Position numbers and translations under genes: made by a program
DNA from: Methylophilaceae bacterium
Lineage (GTDB): Bacteria; Pseudomonadota; Gammaproteobacteria; Burkholderiales; Methylophilaceae
Direction of reading: 5' to 3'
DNA: 64,000 nucleotides
Assembly (NCBI GenBank): GCA_013141125.1
Contig: JABFRO010000002.1
Coordinates: 248,001 to 312,000, forward strand
Shown here: positions 63,487 to 64,000 of the stretch, piece after piece
How the letters are laid out: each line of letters begins with the position of its first letter
Numbering within the stretch: position 1 is the stretch's first letter
Notes under the pieces: model-generated
Seen by the model: the letters and a program-made list of their open reading frames with translations, nothing else
What the model was told of the DNA's origin: nothing
Databases searched by the model: none

Positions 63487-64000
63487 ATGAAAAAAACTCT
63501 GATTTTATTGATGACACTGCTGGTGCCAGCCTTGGCAGGCTGCGCGCATGAATCCAGCATACGTCCCTCTGGCGGGCATATCGATGCATTGGAAACCAAC
63601 CAGCCCGATGTCAGCGTTGCGGCGGATATTCCCAAACCTGTCAAAAACAATAGCTATTTGCCACCGCCCAAACCCAAAGCCAAAGTGCAAACCTATAGCG
63701 TGGTGGTGAATGAAGTGCCGGTGAAGGAGATTCTGTTTGCACTTGCGCGCGAAAGCCAGCTGAATATTGACATTCATCCGGCGATTCAAGGCCGTGTGAC
63801 TTTGAATGCCGTCGATCAAACCTTGCTTGCGATTCTGGAACGTCTGGCGAAGCAAGTGGATTTGACTTACAAAGTTGAAGGCAATGTATTGAACATTAGT
63901 CCGGATTATCCGGTTTTGAGAACGTATAAAGTTGATTATGTGAATATGTCCAGAGATACCACTGGATTCATAGGAGCGGCGGCAGAAATATCGAGCACAG
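63487..64000 (+). CDS. mshL: MshL-type pilus secretin, N-terminal part (cut by window edge)
   Basis: A lipoprotein signal (LLVPALAGCAHESS, Cys near residue 19) is followed by a Pro-rich region and the secretin N-domains with VVNEVPVKEILFALARESQLNIDIHPAIQGRVTLNAVDQTL, typical of MshL and PilQ/GspD N-terminal repeats. The ATPase with a SPOR-like domain just upstream supports an MSHA-type pilus locus. The gene continues past the right edge. GspD of a type II secretion system is an alternative. Confidence 0.8.
   Translation, partial: MKKTLILLMTLLVPALAGCAHESSIRPSGGHIDALETNQPDVSVAADIPKPVKNNSYLPPPKPKAKVQTYSVVVNEVPVKEILFALARESQLNIDIHPAIQGRVTLNAVDQTLLAILERLAKQVDLTYKVEGNVLNISPDYPVLRTYKVDYVNMSRDTTGFIGAAAEISST

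Overview
The window is a contiguous chromosomal segment of a Gram-negative bacterium of moderate GC, roughly half by eye. Gene content and order (LPS-export genes joined to rpoN-hpf-hprK-rapZ-PTS, rpsU-yqeY-dnaG-rpoD, a CbbY-type phosphatase, DUF3240 beside an HME-RND pump, a PEP-CTERM protein, MSHA-type pilus genes) point to a betaproteobacterium, probably of the Nitrosomonadales (Gallionellaceae- or Methylophilaceae-like). This placement is inferred from family knowledge; no rRNA gene is present.

Layout. 1-6280: gmk (cut by the window edge), yicC, a Ser/Thr kinase with a PP2C phosphatase, then thiO and a Kef-type antiporter on the minus strand. 6393-16305: a long plus-strand block kdsD-kdsC-lptC-lptA-lptB-rpoN-hpf-hprK-rapZ-EIIA(Man)-ptsH-ptsI, joining Kdo synthesis and LPS export to sigma-54 and a regulatory PTS. 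The ptsI leader holds a stable hairpin and two tandem 10-residue mini-ORFs made by a 29-bp repeat. 16321-18762: DUF4870 protein and an M3 oligopeptidase. 18772-22974 is accessory: a DUF4124-glutaredoxin-Excalibur protein, a HEPN/MNT pair, a DUF29 protein, a low-GC lipoprotein gene, an integron-type attC-like site and a Cys-rich secreted protein. A 36-bp direct repeat brackets most of it. 22975-30231: xth, a lipoprotein and a CzcCBA/Cus-type RND efflux operon with DUF3240. 30268-37178: a divergent rpiA paralogue, tRNAs (Met; Pro-Arg-His), folD, cbbY, a methyltransferase, ilvA and a canonical rpiA. 37200-42263: a tRNA with a CAT anticodon beside a possible integrase scar, then rpoD, dnaG, yqeY and rpsU. 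42372-50813: tsaD, a periplasmic-protein/outer-membrane-barrel/GGDEF-EAL triad, an RsmB-type methyltransferase and a DctA-type symporter. 50843-54336: the overlapping vanZ-thiL-pgpA-pncC operon, dgkA and an HExxH protein. 54362-60216: glucan phosphorylase, MOSC protein, PEP-CTERM protein, prfB with its programmed frameshift, xerD. 60547-64000: a PrsR-like sigma-54 response regulator, an ExeA/MshM-like ATPase with a SPOR-like tail, and the start of mshL.

The most notable unlisted structure is a family of three ~141-bp palindromic MITE-like elements (26722-26862, 43442-43583, 60250-60390). They share ~20-bp terminal inverted repeats starting GGG, and each is flanked by its own 4-bp target duplication (TAAT, TTTA, TGAA). 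One sits exactly in the TAATG stop/start junction of the RND adaptor and pump genes, so it preserves both codons and supplies the pump's new translation-initiation region. Other highlights are the ptsI mini-ORFs, the attC-like site, the tRNA-adjacent integrase fragment and an unlisted 55-residue protein with two CX4C motifs.
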